Positions 43,567 to 55,864 of a stretch of 64,000 bases of DNA are shown piece by piece (positions within the stretch are counted from its first letter, which is position 1; the number at the start of each line of letters is the position of its first letter). Source of the stretch: Thalassia testudinum (Eukaryota; Streptophyta; Magnoliopsida; Alismatales; Hydrocharitaceae); contig JAZHRO010000036.1 of the NCBI GenBank assembly GCA_037157565.1, forward strand, positions 132,502,001 through 132,566,000, given 5' to 3'. A program made the translations under genes and the position numbers. Under the pieces are notes generated by a model. It made no database searches. It was given only the letters and a program-made list of their open reading frames with translations, and was not told the DNA's origin.

Positions 43567-45040
43567 CATTGCCTACTCCTCTACTCCATTATTAGCCAAG
43601 CTAGCTTAGCTTAGCTAGACTCCAGCTCCCTTGGCCATTTACCACCCTAAAACCCTACCTAACTAGCTCCACCAACTAAGCCCTACCTAGATCACCTTAG
43701 CTAGCTCCACCCTACTCCCTTTGGCGCCACCACCTTCACCACCTTTCACCCCTCAACCAACCACCAAAAGACACCAAAAGTTGGCGCCAAAACTAACCCT
43801 AGCCACCTCCCTTTTGGCACCAACTTTCAGCCCCTTTATCCACCCTACACCTACCCATATAACCCATCCTAGCCATCCACATACCCCCCTTCTAGAATCC
43901 TAAGATGGTGCCACCTAATAGCCTTCTAGAAGGCCCATTTTGGCACCAACCCTAAGGGACACCAAAGCCATAACAACCCCCCTTTGTGACCCCTCATTTG
44001 GCTCCATTTAACCCTAGCCCTAGGATCAACCTAACCACCCATAACCACCTCTAGAATCAATCCTAGCCCTCCACCTATTCACGGCAACCTTACCCCTTTC
44101 CACCTCTATAAAACTCATCACATTCCACCAAAAAAAATCATCCTCCCATTAGTATAATTTCCACCTTACTTCCACTTAAACCCATGGCCAAGAAGAAGGG
44201 ATAGAGAGGAAGATTAAGGGGGTACATCACCCGCCCCCTTGGTGCCTTCCTCTCCCCATTCCTTCCCCTTATTCCACACCAAAAAGGAGGAGGATCTTCA
44301 CCACCAGGAGGATGGCCAGGCAAGGAGAAGAAAGGGTGGTTCACGCCCACCCTTGAAGGAGATCTTTGAAGGTGGTAGCTTCCACCTTGGAGGAGCCAAG
44401 GCACGCCCACCCTAGGGCTTGCCAAAAGGAGGAGATCTCAACTTGAAGGAGCTTTCAAAGAGGAGTTAGAGAAGTTCTCTTCAAGCCCGGGAGCTACCAG
44501 GCTTGGAGAAAGGGCTTCACCTTCTTCACTATCTTCATCAACCAGGACTTTTGTTTCACTTGTTTTATATTTTCAGTGTTGTTATAAGCTTTCCTCTATT
44601 AGTGTAGAACAAAAGTCCAATTTTTTTTATAAAGTTGCTTTCCTAATTTAGTACATTTTATTCTCTACTTTGGTTTTGTTTTAGGATTTTCACACCCTCT
44701 TCCCAATTATCCTAGGCCTTCACTTGCTTAGGGTGAGCTTGGGAAGAGGTTACTTTGTCACCTAGTTGCTAAAGTAGGTTTTGTCTTTTCCGCCACCAAC
44801 TTTGTCTTGCCTCGTTAAATCAAAAACCCTAAAAATTATATATTCGAAAAAGAACAAAAAGAAAGTTGAGTTGCATTTTCGAGCAAGAGATTGATTTTTG
44901 CAAAACATCGCCTCCTTGGACGACCCTAGATACTCCACATTTAAGTTTTATAAATTTAAGGGTTGATCGATTTTTGTGCATTACAACGATAAAACCCTAA
45001 TTTTACAAACAGCACTAAAACTGCTATCAACACACAAAAG
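43567..45040 (+). repeat. candidate Tat/Athila-type LTR, host of the nested insertions
   Basis: AGCT-rich DNA continues from 28188, 31112 and 32879 and then reaches a TATA box (CTATAAAA, about 44106). A leader without coding domains follows. The stretch ends with a 'ccttggacgaccctagatac … taaatttaaggg … ctgctatcaacac' block resembling Tat/Athila U5 ends. If so, the three insertions before it sit in its U3. No primer site follows, so it would be a solo or truncated LTR. Confidence 0.4.
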
Positions 45041-47146
45041 CCAACAACTACTATGAGGTTTCTATTGCAACATGTTTCTCTAAGAAGCTATCTTCCGATA
45101 TAGCTAAAAGTATGACAATGGCAATATTCAACTAAGAAGTTTCTATTATACCATGTTTCTTTAGAAGATATTTAATAGCATAGCTGAATGTAAGACTAAA
45201 GCATAATATAACAACATGTCGTCATCAATTTATTTTAGTTCTTTATCTCACATCATCTAATATTTCTTATAATAGTAAAAAGGAGTCCAACCAAGTCTAT
45301 GCCTTTAGAAACTTTTTTCTAGATTTTATTCACCATATCTAAATTTGTCCATTACCTAGATAAAATTTCTACAAATACAATGAATGAAAACCAAAAATTT
45401 AGTAGTACAAAATATTAAAGTAGGTAGATGTAATTACAAAAATTCTTGTGCAACAAATGTTTTAGATATCTAACTATAATCTCATAAAATGCTTGATGTG
45501 ATTAGGAACCAAGGTGATCAACTAGTGTGTTGTTCTTTAGACAAATCAATACCATGTTTTACTTTGGTCTTGTAACACCTTCTCAAAACATTCACCACCT
45601 TCCCTAAGTCTAAGCAAAGGTTAATCTTTTTTATTTGTTTAAAATTAAATATGCGATGTCCATTGTCCATCTAATGCTAAGGTATCCCAGTTTGTTGCTA
45701 ACCTTCTTCAATATAGGTTTTATATTAATTTTAAGAGAATCACTTCTTTTTACAAGCATATAATCTAAAGGTCTAGGAAGACCTTTACTTGTATAAGGTT
45801 GTTGTAATTAAGTTTCTTACGGATTATAATTTGGTGTCTAATAGGCTAGGGTTTTACCCAATCAATTAGACACATTTCATCATCTAGGTTAGTTTCCAAT
45901 TTCGTATTCTTATTCTAAGGAATCTAAATATTCAATTAGTTAGGTAGCTTGCTTTCTGGTTAGTAAACACATGGTAATACCAAGTGTTATGTTTATTTTC
46001 CTAGTCAGGTACCTATTGTGCTAATCAACTAGCTACTACATTAAGACTTTGACATCTGACATCTTGAAGATCGACCGACCTCAAAGCTACTCATTAGATT
46101 CATCAAGTTCAAAGAGACTAATAGACATTAAAAATAACGATCTAATAGTCAAAATCAAAGTCACTGATATGGGAAACATTCTTGATACTTAGAATGAAAG
46201 GCTATCAAGTACACTTCATACCAATAAAAGAAATGAAATGTGTATGAACTATTTTGATTAAGCAAAATAAAGTTCATTTTAAATCTAATTAGCTAAAGAA
46301 ATTTCAAGGACACTAGAATATTGACTACACAAGAGAAAGAGATGACCTTAAAGATATGAAATGAAAACTCAAAATCAGAGTACCACCTTCTCCAATCCAT
46401 TGATGATGATGATGATGATGCTTGCCAAAATCATTTTGCTCTTCCCTTCCTTACTTTACCCTCTAATCTCTTTTGCCTTTGTGAAAAGTAGTATCTTCAC
46501 TTTCTCCCTTATTGTTCTCCTCCTCTTCCCTCACATTCTCTCAGGAAACTCCAAATTCAATACAAACTCTGTAAGGGCCTAGATTTTTAATACACTTAAT
46601 GGGATAATTAAAATCCTAATTTGTTTTTTAATAATGGATTAAAGGCTCTGGGCATGAGGATCCCCTTAAAGATTACTAATTATATTTAACAATTGTGTAA
46701 GAAATAAAAAGCTGGGCCATTTGTGAGAGAATAGTGTTTAGAGGCCTTTCTTTGATGGCAAGTAAGGAGTGGAGAGACTTTGGGCACAAAATGTCTACCC
46801 CTTATAAAAGCCAAGAAAAAAAAATTAAAAATAAAAGAGAAGAAAACCCACTCCAACTCTTTCCCTCTTAAGCCAATCCCTCCCCTTGCCATTGGAGAAC
46901 CAACTCACCTCCTCCTCCACCAACCACCAGCTGCCACCGCTGCCACCAGAGTTGCTATAGGAGAAAAGAGAAGAAGAGTTGCTGCTGCTGCAGTAGCTAT
47001 TGCTGCTACTGTGCTGCTGAAGCTACTGTTGTTGTTGACGTTGGAAGAAGAAGAGGAGCTGCAACTACTATTGATGCACCTACTGCTACTGTCACTACTC
47101 GAGTTGTCGTTGATGTCATTGATGCTGCTAGCGTTTGCAGATAAGC
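45041..47146. other. AT-rich DNA, no gene recognised
   Basis: Mostly AT-rich. A GAT microsatellite lies at about 46403-46421. A GCT/GTT-rich low-complexity stretch (46916-47140) creates long alanine/leucine or serine/asparagine frames on both strands. Such mirrored frames are artefacts of the repeat, so I reject coding. Confidence 0.5.
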
Positions 47147-47482
47147 AAGATCGATGAACTACGCAATGATGCATACGAAAACTCGCATATCTACAAGGAG
47201 CAAATTAAGGCTCATCATGATAAGCACATTTCACGAAAAGCTTTCTATCTTGGCCGAAAAGTGCTTGTTTTTTATGCTTGACTCAAACTATTCCCAGGCA
47301 AGCTATGATCGAAGTGGACCAAACCCTTTCTAGTCCGAATGATCTTTGGAAATGAAGCAACTGAAATAAGCAAACTTAGTCAAGATTCAAACCCCTTTGT
47401 TGTGAACGAACAAAGGTTAAAACCTTTTCTTGAGCTAACTGATTTAAACTTAATTGAGGAGTCTCTTGATTTCCATATAATC
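47147..47482 (+). pseudogene. Tat/Athila-type integrase C-terminal relic
   Basis: In one frame it reads DELRNDAYENSHIYKEQIKA, then HDKHISRKAFYLGRKVLVF, LKLFPGKL, KWTKPFLV and NEQRLKPFLE. This is the familiar integrase tail of plant Tat/Athila gypsy elements (linker plus GPY/F-like module). Two TGA codons interrupt it (47279-47281 and 47306-47308); the family usually has arginine there, so CGA to TGA is likely. The integrase core is missing upstream, replaced by low-complexity DNA. It fits with the candidate LTRs at 43567 and 51478. Confidence 0.75.
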
Positions 47483-49640
47483 TGAGTTCAATTGCATCGA
47501 GCTGATGGCATTAAACTTAGCACTTAAGAAGAGGTAACCCGTCATTTTTTCAGAAAACCTGAGACCTTTCTTATTCTCTTTGAATACCATACCTATTGCA
47601 CTTTGAGGTTCATATTTAAGAAAAGTCGACTCCACCTCCAATCTTCGTATTGGAGCTTGAAATCATCCGCAACAGCCATTTTCGACCCACCCACCCACCC
47701 CTATAATCCTATTCTAAAATATGAACTAAGCTAAATTCGAACCCATCTTGTTTGCAATGAGGGTATTGCAAAACTTAGGCATGATGGGGTATTAAAGTGC
47801 AAATGATTGAAAATGCAATTTCTTTAAAGGGTTCTCATAAAAAAAATTCAAAAAGAAATTGACACAAAAAGGGGAGAATCTTTTTGAACTTAATGGCAAA
47901 AAAGAGGAAGAAGAAGAATGTGCTGAAATGCTTAATTTGTTAGTCTTAGACATTTTTCTAAGTTCTTTGTGCTCTAGTTTAGTATCAGGACACCCACATC
48001 CTCGACCTTAGATTTTTCAGGCCAAGTGTGCTTGATCAAGCACGGCTTAAATTACCCTACTAAGCGAAAACATATAATCTGATTTCTTGGACTAAGAGGC
48101 ATGAGTGTTTAAATCAGTTTCCTTGTCACTTTTGGTCTAGGAGTTTGAATAATCGAAACACAACCTCACATGCATGAATTGATTTTGGGGACCCGAATAG
48201 AAGGTTAATAAAACATTGGACTTAGGTAGAGTTAGGAAATAACTCTTTTATAGTAGCCAGCCCTTGAAGGATGGAGAGTCACTTCCCTAATAAGGTTCAT
48301 AAGTTTTAATTTTTGTTTTAGTGGGGCTTGTGTACATAAGTCTTAGTAAGAAGTGTACCTATCCTCACCACCCCAAAACTCTCACAAAAATCCTCACACA
48401 CTTGCACCACAAAAATAAAAAATAAAAACATAGATTAAAAAAATGATTCTAGTTTTTTATTTTTCTTTTATAGGGACATATACCTTGAGGTTGACCTCGT
48501 GGAGGATAGAAAGCTGCTAACTTCATGTGGGAGCAGCCGACTGAGTCCAATAGATTATTAATTTAACGCTCAAGACCTTTAACTCAATTCACTTTCACTA
48601 CATGTGTTCCAACCCTGATTACAACGAAACCAAGAGTGAAATTGAGACCAACCTAAACTATGTGCTCCTGTGTTTAAAAATCAAGATTCAGATAAAATTA
48701 AATTAAGGAGCCATTAAATCTTAGTGTATTAAGAAAGCAGGTTGTCCAAAGTCCTAGACATAAGAGCACTTGCATTTATAGTAAAGCTTTAACCAAGATT
48801 AAGAAATTAAAATTTATTTCTAATTCAGCTGAATGAAAAAGTACCCTTGAGCTGAATTCTGAGAATTACTAAGATACTAGCAAATGTTAGACATGGAAGT
48901 ATAATGATAACACCATCATCCTCTGTATCTAGTTCAATTTGACTAAGTTCTAAGGTTAATTTCAGCTAATTATTATATAAAAGGGTATAATGTGATCTTG
49001 GCCGAATCAAGAAGAATTGCAGCAAAATTGCTCAATTCTACTGATTTAATGGAAGAATATACCTAATTATTATATAAAAGGGTAAAATGCTATCTTGGTC
49101 GAATCAAGAAGAATTACATTAAAATTGCTTAATTCTGCTTATTTAATGGAAGAATACAATTGTAGAATTTCTCAAGGGTAAACCTATACCTAATTGAAGG
49201 TCAATCAGGCTAAAAGTGCTAATAAGTGAGCTTGCACGAATTAATTCGAGATTTCTTTGAGAAATTGAAGCTAATTTACTTTTAAAAATCTTAATTTCAG
49301 CCACTTTATTTCAAAGGATTTTGATGAAAATAAATATAATCTAAACATTCTAAAAATCATTAAAAAATATTTTATAAGATTTAAAACATTCAATTTTACA
49401 AAATGGATATATTTTGACCTAAAATTGAGACCTCAACGGATATTCAATATATTTTGAGTTAAAACATAAATTAACTAAGAAAACTTCATCAAAACGTAAA
49501 ATTAAAGTCTCCATTAGATTTCTTGGATCCAAATTAGGTCACCCTAAAAATTTGAGATTAATTAGATATCATCTTGGCCTACATTGCATATTAGCCCTCA
49601 ATTTTTGAAATTCTTTCAATTGGGTCCTAAATTCTTTCTT
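47483..49640. other. AT-rich, probable old retroelement interior
   Basis: No open frame of note. A purine run AAAAAGGGGAGAAT (about 47867) could be an eroded polypurine tract of the same Tat/Athila relic. A 97-bp tandem duplication lies at 48966-49159. Confidence 0.4.
48966..49159. repeat. 97-bp tandem duplication
   Basis: Two copies beginning CTAATTATTATATAAAAGGG at 48966 and 49063, with a handful of differences. Each carries a TATATAAAAGG TATA-like word. Confidence 0.85.
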
Positions 49641-51480
49641 TTCAATCCTTCACTGACATTATGATGATGTCAGCGTCACCTTCTTCCTCCTTTCCCAGCA
49701 GCAAGCACGAGCTTCCTCCGACGAAGTTTCAGGGATCAAATCTCGTTGATTCCATTTTCAAAATCCCGCATAAATTGGCATATTTACTCCCTGATTAACG
49801 TCGAGCATCATGGAGATCTTTCCAGCTCAAGTTTCCATCCTTGGAAGTGGAAAATGGTGCCCAAAAACTCACCGGAGATCCACGCCAACCAACCATCTTT
49901 AGGCCGCGATTTGCGTCCCAAAACTTGCGGTCGTGCATCTATTTAACCTCACAGTCAACACCGAGCAAGGTTGTCGAGTTTTTGGCATGTTTCCACCTAT
50001 TCTTCTTCATTCAAGAGCCACCATTGAAGTCAACCTTGGAGCTTCTTCTCCCCTCGTCGCCGCATCTCGCCGCGAACCGAGATCTCATCTCCTCTCCCCT
50101 CGTCGTCGCCGTTCCTCCCATCCAAGAAGCAGCCCTCTCCGACCCCTTCCTTGCTTCAACTATCTCACTGGATTCATCATCTTCCTCATGGCTGGCGGAC
50201 TCTCCAGTGACCTCCAACCACACCTCCTTGCTTTCTCGTCATTGCTCAGGTATCCCTCCCTCTCCCTCTCTTCCTATATATTATTTTAGGTTCTTTTAGA
50301 GTTAGATAACACCTACGAACACCACCTCCACGCGTCATCAACCTCGCGGTCGGCCACTTTTCAGCGAGTGCTTCCACGCCAGTCCACGCATCGACCTTCG
50401 CTGTCGACCACCCCATTAGCTTCTCCACCCATAGGGGAACAAAAGCCCTTAATCAATTTAAGGTTTTGACTCCCCTAGAGCCCCATCGGACTCGCCTTCA
50501 CATAATCGTCTTCTCTGAACTCAGTGGACCTCCTCTGACCACATCACGTAAATCCACCACCGCCATGACCTTCACCAAAGTCAGATGAAGCTTCATGACC
50601 ATTTTCCTAAGTTCGAGGGGCGATTACTTGCTGACCCGTCAACGCCGGTTGCCACCTTCCTTCTTTGATGTAGGCACACCTCCTCATGTGACCAAACTTC
50701 ACGTGAAGCTCTGCAAAGCCGCACAGAACACTTTGCAATCCCTAACAAGGATTTTTAAGCACCGACGACCTCTTGCAACACCCGCCGACTCCGCTGCTCT
50801 CTCCACCACCGACCACCTCCTTCGAGCCTTCTCGCAATCACTAAGCTCAATGAGTAGCTTCGTGGATGCACAACAAGAAGTTTTCCCATTTCAAAGGGTG
50901 GTTTCACTCAAGGACTCCTAGCCACCTCCTCGGGCCTCCTCCTCAACATTGAAGAAGGAGGAGAAGAGCTTAAGCTCTATATGCTGGCAAGGACGGATTT
51001 GAAAGGAAAAATAACTTGTAGGAACCTAATTCCAGGAATCCAAGGACCTAATTAAAAAGAAATCAGCCTTTTCAAAGATTAATTTGTATTTTTGTGGATT
51101 TAGCTTAGTATTTGATTCTGAATAAGTTTTGATTGCAATGTCTTGCTCAAATATTTGTGATAATTGAGTATTTAATGCTTAATCACTTTCACACTTGATT
51201 AATTTCTTCTATTGAGTATTAAATAATTTTTGCAAGTGAGTTTGGGTTTAATATCTTGATTTGTAGAACCAAGTGCAATACTGAACTTGTTTTGAAAATT
51301 CACATTTAGTACAAGTTCAATTGTAATTAATTAGATAGTGATTTTTGTACATTAAATTGCTCCCAGAGACGACCTCAGAATTCAAACTCAAAGATTACAA
51401 ATTTAAAAGTTATTTTCGTGTGTTTCGACTATATTACATTGCATGATTTTTACCAAACATCAATTTGCACGTAACACTTT
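49641..51480 (+). repeat. candidate LTR ending at a Tat/Athila primer site
   Basis: GC-richer block with short frames but no domain. It ends with a 'cagagacgacctcagaattc … aaatttaaaagtta … cacgtaacac' block resembling those near 8757 and 44905. It is immediately followed by TGGCACCGTTGCC. The left end is a guess from composition and no second LTR was found. Confidence 0.4.
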
Positions 51481-51481
51481 T

Positions 51482-51494
51482 TGGCACCGTTGCC
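51482..51494 (+). other. primer binding site of Tat/Athila type
   Basis: TGGCACCGTTGCC, one change from TGGCGCCGTTGCC, the primer site typical of plant Athila/Tat elements. It marks an LTR/interior boundary on the plus strand. Confidence 0.65.
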
Positions 51495-53166
51495 ATAGAG
51501 CAACGGATAATTACCACTATGTTTTGTGTATATCTTTTCTTTTATCTTTGTTTTATTTGATTTCTAACCATTGTTTCTGATTTGGTTATTGCTCAGCGGT
51601 CATTCAACCTAACCTGAGTAAAGACAAAGGAAAGGTGAAGCTCAAGTCCACCAACTCAAACCAACCACGCCAGAGACAGGTTATTTCTTTTTCTCTTCCT
51701 TATTCTCCCTCTTTTCTTGTGAATAAAAAAAGAACAAAAAAAAAAAGTTTAGAACTCTAACCTTACCTCATTTACCTGATAAAATCATTTTTGGCAAGAA
51801 TTTCTTGTTTGACTAGGATTAGATTGGATTGAAGAGATTTTAATTGATTGATTAGATACACCCAATCCTTGATTCATGTGCCTATTAGGGACTTGCACTA
51901 AATTTGATTAGTTCCTTGGATTATCACCTTCTTATTTGAGTCCAAGGTGCATCTTAATTTGAATTGGACTCCATTTAGAGCCAACTAGGGTTAAAACATT
52001 AGGGCGTAGAGACACATTACAAGCCTTAAAAAGGAATTGATTTCCCGCATTATGTCACCTAAGCCCTTGTTTGAATTGAATTAACAAGTTTAACCCTAAA
52101 ATACAGGCTCTAAGATCACTTAAATCATAAATTTGAGTGGGGTGGTTGAGCGTGGGAGTATGAACTTGCCGAGGTTGTGGTTTCATGTAGGGGTATGTGG
52201 GTTACCTCCAAATTTAGACTAAATCAATGAGAAAGTTAAATTTAGGGATGCTTGTTGGGATTTGATTTTTGATGACACCTATGAAACCTAGGTGGTTTTA
52301 GGTGGTTATAGATTGGATTCGTATCCTAAAAGATGATTTGTTTGGGTTAGATTTGTATGGGTGTATGTTGGTATGGGAACGATTGAATTTCCGAATCCAG
52401 ACGAGGTTCTAGACTGTAGTTTGTATATGTCCAATTCTATTGACAGGAGTTGGTGATTCCGAAGGGTAGCCAGTGGACATCTAGGGATTTTGTCAAATGA
52501 CTTAGGTTGCCTTATTGGGCATCTGACACTAGTGTTGGACGTCCAATAAGACGCGTGTGATCCCGTTTCATATAGGAATTCCTCACGAGGATTGGAAACT
52601 TGATTTAATTAGCTAATCCATGCCTTATAGCAAGGAATGAAGGTATTAAACCATGTTCGAAGTCTGGAATTAGAATTTGAGGACCCGAAATGAAGCCTCA
52701 ATAGTCGTGTTCAGCCACAAAGATGTAGGGATTTTCTATGTAAACAAACCACAGATAAAATAAACGAGAAGCTTTGTATTGATACAAGTGCACTTGTTCC
52801 ACCCTTTTTAAGTTAGGAGGCAAGGAACTCCTGAGCTCTAAAAAGAAGAATAAAAGTTGATTGAATCCGGCTAAGTAAAGGATTGAATCCAAAATATTGG
52901 GATCAGGGGTCTCTTTGGTTCAAGATGCACTCAGTATGCCTGTGTATTGGTGGTCAAGTTTGCAGGTGGCTTGGTGGCGCAAAACCCGAGTTTCAGGCAA
53001 GAAATGTAGGTTTTGTAGTTTTGAATTTGGCCTACAGCTTAACCTAACGTTAGGTCAAGTTTACCTAATGATAGGTGTTTGGTAGAGAGTTTCCTAACGT
53101 TAAGTAATAGGTCCCTAACATTAGGTAATCTGTTAGAGTTGTTAATTGGCATGAAGTGTGGATTTC
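51495..53166 (+). other. probable Tat/Athila 5' interior and unassigned DNA
   Basis: Downstream of the primer site as expected for a leader, but no gag domain can be read. A poly(A)-rich tract lies at about 51726-51748. Ends at ATTTC (53162-53166), the left duplication of the solo LTR. Confidence 0.35.
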
Positions 53167-55859
53167 TGTTACGACCCGATTCTCGGATCCCTACAGGACC
53201 CGAGATTGGGTCGCCTTGACTAATCCCAAGACCCAGTCGTCCAACAAGAAATAACCAAAAAGAAGGAAAGTAAACCACATTCACATATGCAATATAACTA
53301 AATAGAAGAAACATACAAGCAGTAAAGGAAAAGTAAATCTGTTGTTTCAGTACATACCACCCCAACAACAATAACAACGAAAAGCGGAAATAAACAATAG
53401 AGACTAATAGTAACTAGCAGTCCACTACTTACTACAACAGTAAAGGAACGAAAAAGAAGTGCTGAAAAACTACGGCTGGGCTCGATTGGGCCCAGCACCC
53501 TCCGTAGCCGGAAGCTCGGACTGCTCAACTCCTAGACCTGAACAATATTATGAAAAGACAGAGTTAACAAATGCTGAGTAAAGTGGTATCTATATTATCT
53601 AAAAACAGTAAAAAGTAACAGGTTTAATTCTCATTTCTATTTATTTATTTTATATGTATTTCCGTTTCACCCATTTCTCTCAAACATCCTGATATTCTTG
53701 ATCTTGCATGTTCCTCGTGGGAACGATCTTGATTGCAGTCTTTTCCGTAGAGTAGAAGGTACACGTGGTGCTCTCCTGGTCGAGAGAGTCCCCCGTGGTA
53801 GTCCTACACTCAGTCAACCACCCCAAGGTCACTGTCAAGACGTAACGGTGACTACAGCACGCATGATAAGTTCACGAGAAGATACCCCGCACTGACACGC
53901 GGTTAGTCGTTTCTACTAGCGAGTACGCTAAAAGTACAGCACGGAACAGTATAGAACCATGCCCTCTCAGAACAGGGGTCTCGCCCCTCAGAACCAAACA
54001 GGGGTCTCACCCCTCCACAGTCCGTGCACCCTCGTCTGACTACCCCGGTTTGCCCAGAGGGCCTAACAAGTCGGTGTAGGGCGGCTAGCTGAACCCCGGG
54101 TCCCGTGGGGTGGCTAGCTCCCTCCCTACACTAGTAGCTCACCTCGGTATCATGTACATGAGGGCCAACAGGAGTTGGTGTAGAGTGGCCAATCCTAACC
54201 CCGAGTCTCAACCCAAGGGAGGCTAGCTCCGCTCTACACAAAAGGGGACAGTTGCTCTCCTTGGTACCACGTACTCAAGGGCCAGCACACTTCCCATCTA
54301 CATTCCAGGTTTCCATCTAACCACAGGAGTGCTACTCCTAATTTCCCGTAGGGTTCATACTCAAGTTCACCTCATTTATTCCGATCCAGATTTCACCATT
54401 CACAATTCATTTCTCGTCCATATACAGGCAGCTCGTGTTTCCATAATTCGATACATGCAACTAATGATTTCACAAGTAATTGTTCATTAATTATAGGCAA
54501 CTCAAATTCTAACAGGCAACTCACAATTATAATACAGGCAATTGCTAGTAGTTTGTCTCAATCATGCATACAAGTACATCATACAGCTCAAACGGTTCAT
54601 TTATTTCTCCATCCTAGGGTTCATGCCACATCTTTCGGTTCCATTCGGCTATTTCCACAAGCGCATTCTTATTTAAATATTATTAACAGAATTAAACCAC
54701 TCTACTAGGAAACTCAAGAGTAATAGGGGCTCGAACCGTAGATCTAGGTGTTTCTGCGAGCCCCAAACACGTAGTAGGATGAAACCCTATACCAGGGAAT
54801 ACATCATAAAAGGAGAGTTCAGAACAGTGTACAAAGGACTCTAATACGTAGAGGAACTCGAGAGGAAAATACAAGTATTTCGTTTGCGTAAAACGGACCC
54901 CAATCGGACCCCAAACGGGTCAAAAACGTGCCTACTGTTCAAAATCAAACGTCTGGGAATAAGTCCAGACGTCTTAAAAGGTGCCAGATCTTTACCTTAA
55001 GTCCCAGCGGTATCCTCAGACGTCCAGGCCTTCACTACGATCGTCTGAAGGTAGTTTTAGACGTCAGACAATGCCTCCGGTAGTCTGGACGCACCTCCGG
55101 ACATCTGGTGATGTGATCAAACATCCAAAAACACAGGTGTCTGTGCTCCTTCCCAAGACTGCACCTGCGTACGACAGTGCAGGCGCGGTCAGCCGACATA
55201 CACCCTTGCGCTGTGATATGCATGGCGTAAGGAAATATGTATCTAGCGATAAATGAGCTTGCAAACGTCTGGCCTTAGCTCCAGACGTCCAGGTACCCCG
55301 TTGGCCGTCTGGACTCCACTCCAAATGTCTGATACTGGAAAATTTCCAGTACCAGGAACCCCTTGCTGCTCTCTCCGCTTGCTCCACCTCACATCGCTAC
55401 AGCTCCAGCCGCTGCAGATGGCCGGGAGGCTGCCTCCCCTAGCTCTCTCCTCCCGCACGAGCCCGTAGTGGCCACGCAAGCTTCCGTCGAGCTTCGACCG
55501 AAGCTCCTATGACCTCGGCCTCCTCCTCCTCCCGTGCTATCCTCCTTCTCCTTCTCGCTCTCCCTCGCTCGCCTCCTCTCGCCACTCCTGCACAGCTCTG
55601 AAGGTGGTGGTGGCTAGTGTGTGGAGTGGAGAGGAGAGGGGAGGGGTGGCTTATATAGAAGGCATGGGGGGTTAGGGTTTGGGGAAGAAAAGGAAGGGAG
55701 AGAGGAGAAGAGGGTTCTGCATGCCGCCTGCGCACAGAGTGCAGTGTGTGTACAAAAATTTCATTTTCAGACGTCCGGGAAAGGGTCCAGACATCCAGAC
55801 AGACGTCTGACTAAGACTCCAGACATCTTAAAAGGCTAAAAGTGTGACGGGTCATTACA
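53167..55859 (-). repeat. solo LTR, Tekay type
   Basis: Begins TGTTACGACCCG and ends CGGGTCATTACA. Flanked by the perfect duplication ATTTC (53162-53166 and 55860-55864); 2693 bp. Colinear with the LTRs at 22260 and 33190. Minus-strand TATA (TATATAAG) lies at about 55651-55658. Eroded GACGTC-type motifs keep their phase (starts 54946/54966, then 55038, 55058, 55078, 55098, 55118). The internal region was lost by LTR-LTR recombination. Confidence 0.95.
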
Positions 55860-55864
55860 ATTTC

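Noticed and set aside
46780..47174. Alanine/leucine-rich and serine/asparagine-rich frames on both strands
   Set aside because: Mirror products of a GCT/GTT low-complexity tract; no domain or splice context.
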